DNA of 6,999 bases from the NCBI GenBank assembly GCA_031283515.1, contig JAITBS010000073.1, positions 1-6,999 on the forward strand, written 5' to 3'. The position numbers and the translations under genes are program-made. Under the pieces are notes generated by a model. It searched no databases, was not told the origin of the DNA, and was given only the letters and a program-made list of their open reading frames with translations. This stretch comes from Planctomycetaceae bacterium. Its GTDB lineage: Bacteria; Planctomycetota; Planctomycetia; Pirellulales; Thermoguttaceae. Shown piece after piece: positions 6,569 to 6,999 of the stretch. Within the stretch, counting starts at the first letter, position 1; the number at the start of each line of letters is the position of its first letter.

Positions 6569-6582
6569 TTTCGCCGAAAGGT
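6566..6582. repeat. inner palindrome, left arm
   Basis: ACCTTTCG and CGAAAGGT form an 8-bp perfect dyad around a single C at 6574. It is the left-arm counterpart of the palindrome at 6722-6740 and differs from it by one swapped base pair. Confidence 0.7.
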
Positions 6583-6721
6583 TTTAGATAATACAATACA
6601 ATAAACCCGCGGTCGCAACGGTTGTTTTTGTTATGGTGTTGTACAAGGTTGGTTTTTCATTTCCGTCCGTCAAACAGGGGCAAGTCGGCGAGTACGCCGT
6701 ATTGTATTGTTTATTGTTTAA

Positions 6722-6740
6722 AACGTTTCGGCGAAACGTT
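6722..6740. repeat. inner palindrome, right arm
   Basis: AACGTTTCG and CGAAACGTT form a 9-bp perfect dyad around a single G at 6731. Reverse-complemented, it aligns with the left-arm palindrome, and the only two differences in the aligned 21 bases are at positions that pair with each other. Confidence 0.7.
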
Positions 6741-6901
6741 GGCTACCTTTGGAGACCATTGGTAAACAAATTGACGAATATTCCACTGATAGATTACAAT
6801 GCACTGTATCACAGTTTTTAAGATTAACAAAGCACTAGCCCGTGAATGTTCGTTTTTTTCGAGGCTTTTTTTGACAAATCGAAAAAAAAACAATATCCCT
6901 G

Positions 6902-6930
6902 TTGACATCCAATGTTGATTTGTGTATAAA
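6902..6930 (+). promoter_or_regulatory. near-consensus sigma-70 promoter reading out of the window
   Basis: TTGACA (6902-6907) and TATAAA (6925-6930) are separated by exactly 17 nt, the best promoter match in the window. Transcription would start near 6937 and run off the right edge, so the gene it serves is not visible. Confidence 0.65.
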
Positions 6931-6958
6931 TTTACTTGTTTAAACCGTATTACGTGTT

Positions 6959-6982
6959 ATTTACCATGCAGTAATGGTAAAT
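6959..6982. promoter_or_regulatory. dyad downstream of the outward promoter
   Basis: ATTTACCAT (6959-6967) and ATGGTAAAT (6974-6982) form a perfect 9-bp inverted repeat around a 6-nt spacer. It begins about 22 nt after the expected transcription start. A second dyad, AATAAC-G-GTTATT, follows at 6984-6996. They may be operator half-sites or a leader hairpin for the next, unseen gene. Confidence 0.4.
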
Positions 6983-6999
6983 GAATAACGGTTATTTCA

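Larger units (their letters stand above)
6474..6800. repeat. 327-bp imperfect inverted repeat element
   Basis: The outer arms at 6474-6512 and 6762-6800 are each 39 nt and match at 36 positions when one is reverse-complemented. They begin ATTGTAATCTATCAGTGG on the left. Further in, the arms still correspond in degenerate form: an AAGGTAGGCAAC-like motif, an inner palindrome with TTTCGCCGAAA, then GTTTTA and AATACAATAC-like sequence. The whole arms are roughly 100-130 nt, around a centre at about 6603-6694 that has its own CGGCG-AGTA-CGCCG hairpin (6686-6699). There is no transposase and no clear target-site duplication. It could be a degenerate MITE-like element, a structured RNA or a locally inverted duplication. 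Confidence 0.7.
6226..6999. other. 774-bp region without a convincing gene
   Basis: This stretch upstream of the biotin ligase contains only short open frames that run through repeats and look spurious. The first 250 bases are plain AT-rich DNA with small dyads, CAAGT/ACTTG (6365-6379) and an imperfect 12-bp hairpin (6405-6436). The remainder holds the 327-bp inverted repeat and the outward-facing promoter listed separately. An AT-rich inverted repeat TTTTTTTCGA/TCGAAAAAAA lies at 6853-6888. Confidence 0.6.

Noticed and set aside
6382..6618. Minus-strand open frame of 78 codons with repeated VAYL motifs
   Set aside because: It runs through the 15-bp tandem repeat and the left arm of the inverted repeat, has no ribosome binding site, and its repetitive residues come directly from the DNA repeat.
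6633..6821. Plus-strand open frame of 62 codons
   Set aside because: It spans the centre and right arm of the inverted repeat. Its KTFRR segment also appears in the left-arm frame because the palindromes are shared, so it is a product of the repeat.
6853..6888. AT-rich inverted repeat as a terminator
   Set aside because: The T run is part of the stem rather than after it, on both strands, and no gene ends next to it.
6711..6908. Minus-strand open frame of 65 codons
   Set aside because: It overlaps the right arm and the AT-rich inverted repeat, shows no recognisable domain and has no start signal.

Overview
The window is AT-rich bacterial DNA. It carries one tRNA gene, six protein genes I can support and two long non-coding stretches. 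A GspH/FimT-type pseudopilin and monofunctional biotin ligase indicate a bacterium, most likely one with an outer membrane. The tRNA has no encoded CCA, and nearly all genes lack a Shine-Dalgarno sequence. This would suit Planctomycetota, or less likely another SD-poor phylum, but the lineage is an inference with low confidence.

Layout. A tRNA-Lys(UUU) gene (37-109, minus) is followed by a divergent plus-strand pair: a PlsC-like 1-acylglycerol-3-phosphate acyltransferase (311-982) and a type IV/type II pseudopilin (1023-1709). A 573-base gap then holds a terminator-like hairpin with a T9 tract and a candidate promoter. Next is the centrepiece: a Family 2A encapsulin shell gene (2283-3230) and a SufS-like cysteine desulfurase (3460-4938). 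The desulfurase carries an 88-residue N-terminal extension of the kind that loads the enzyme into the shell. A strong hairpin (4981-5007) follows it. On the minus strand, converging on this cassette, are a biotin-protein ligase (5446-6225) and a small two-helix membrane protein (5125-5358).

How the genes work together. In described Family 2A systems, a T=1 HK97-fold shell encloses a PLP-dependent cysteine desulfurase that releases sulfur from cysteine, and the compartment takes part in sulfur metabolism or storage. Both partners are here, adjacent and in the usual order, and their key residues are visible. The cassette looks self-contained, lying between a terminator-like hairpin upstream and another downstream. 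The shell gene is the only one with a good Shine-Dalgarno sequence, which fits a need for many more shell copies than cargo copies. The intergenic stretches before and inside the cassette contain several mutually exclusive stems that could tune expression.

The right end (6226-6999) has no convincing gene. It contains a 327-bp imperfect inverted repeat (6474-6800). Its two arms each hold an inner palindrome that differs by a compensatory base-pair change, and one arm has an expanded 15-bp tandem repeat. Beyond it, a near-consensus promoter (6902-6930) points out of the window and is followed by two dyads.
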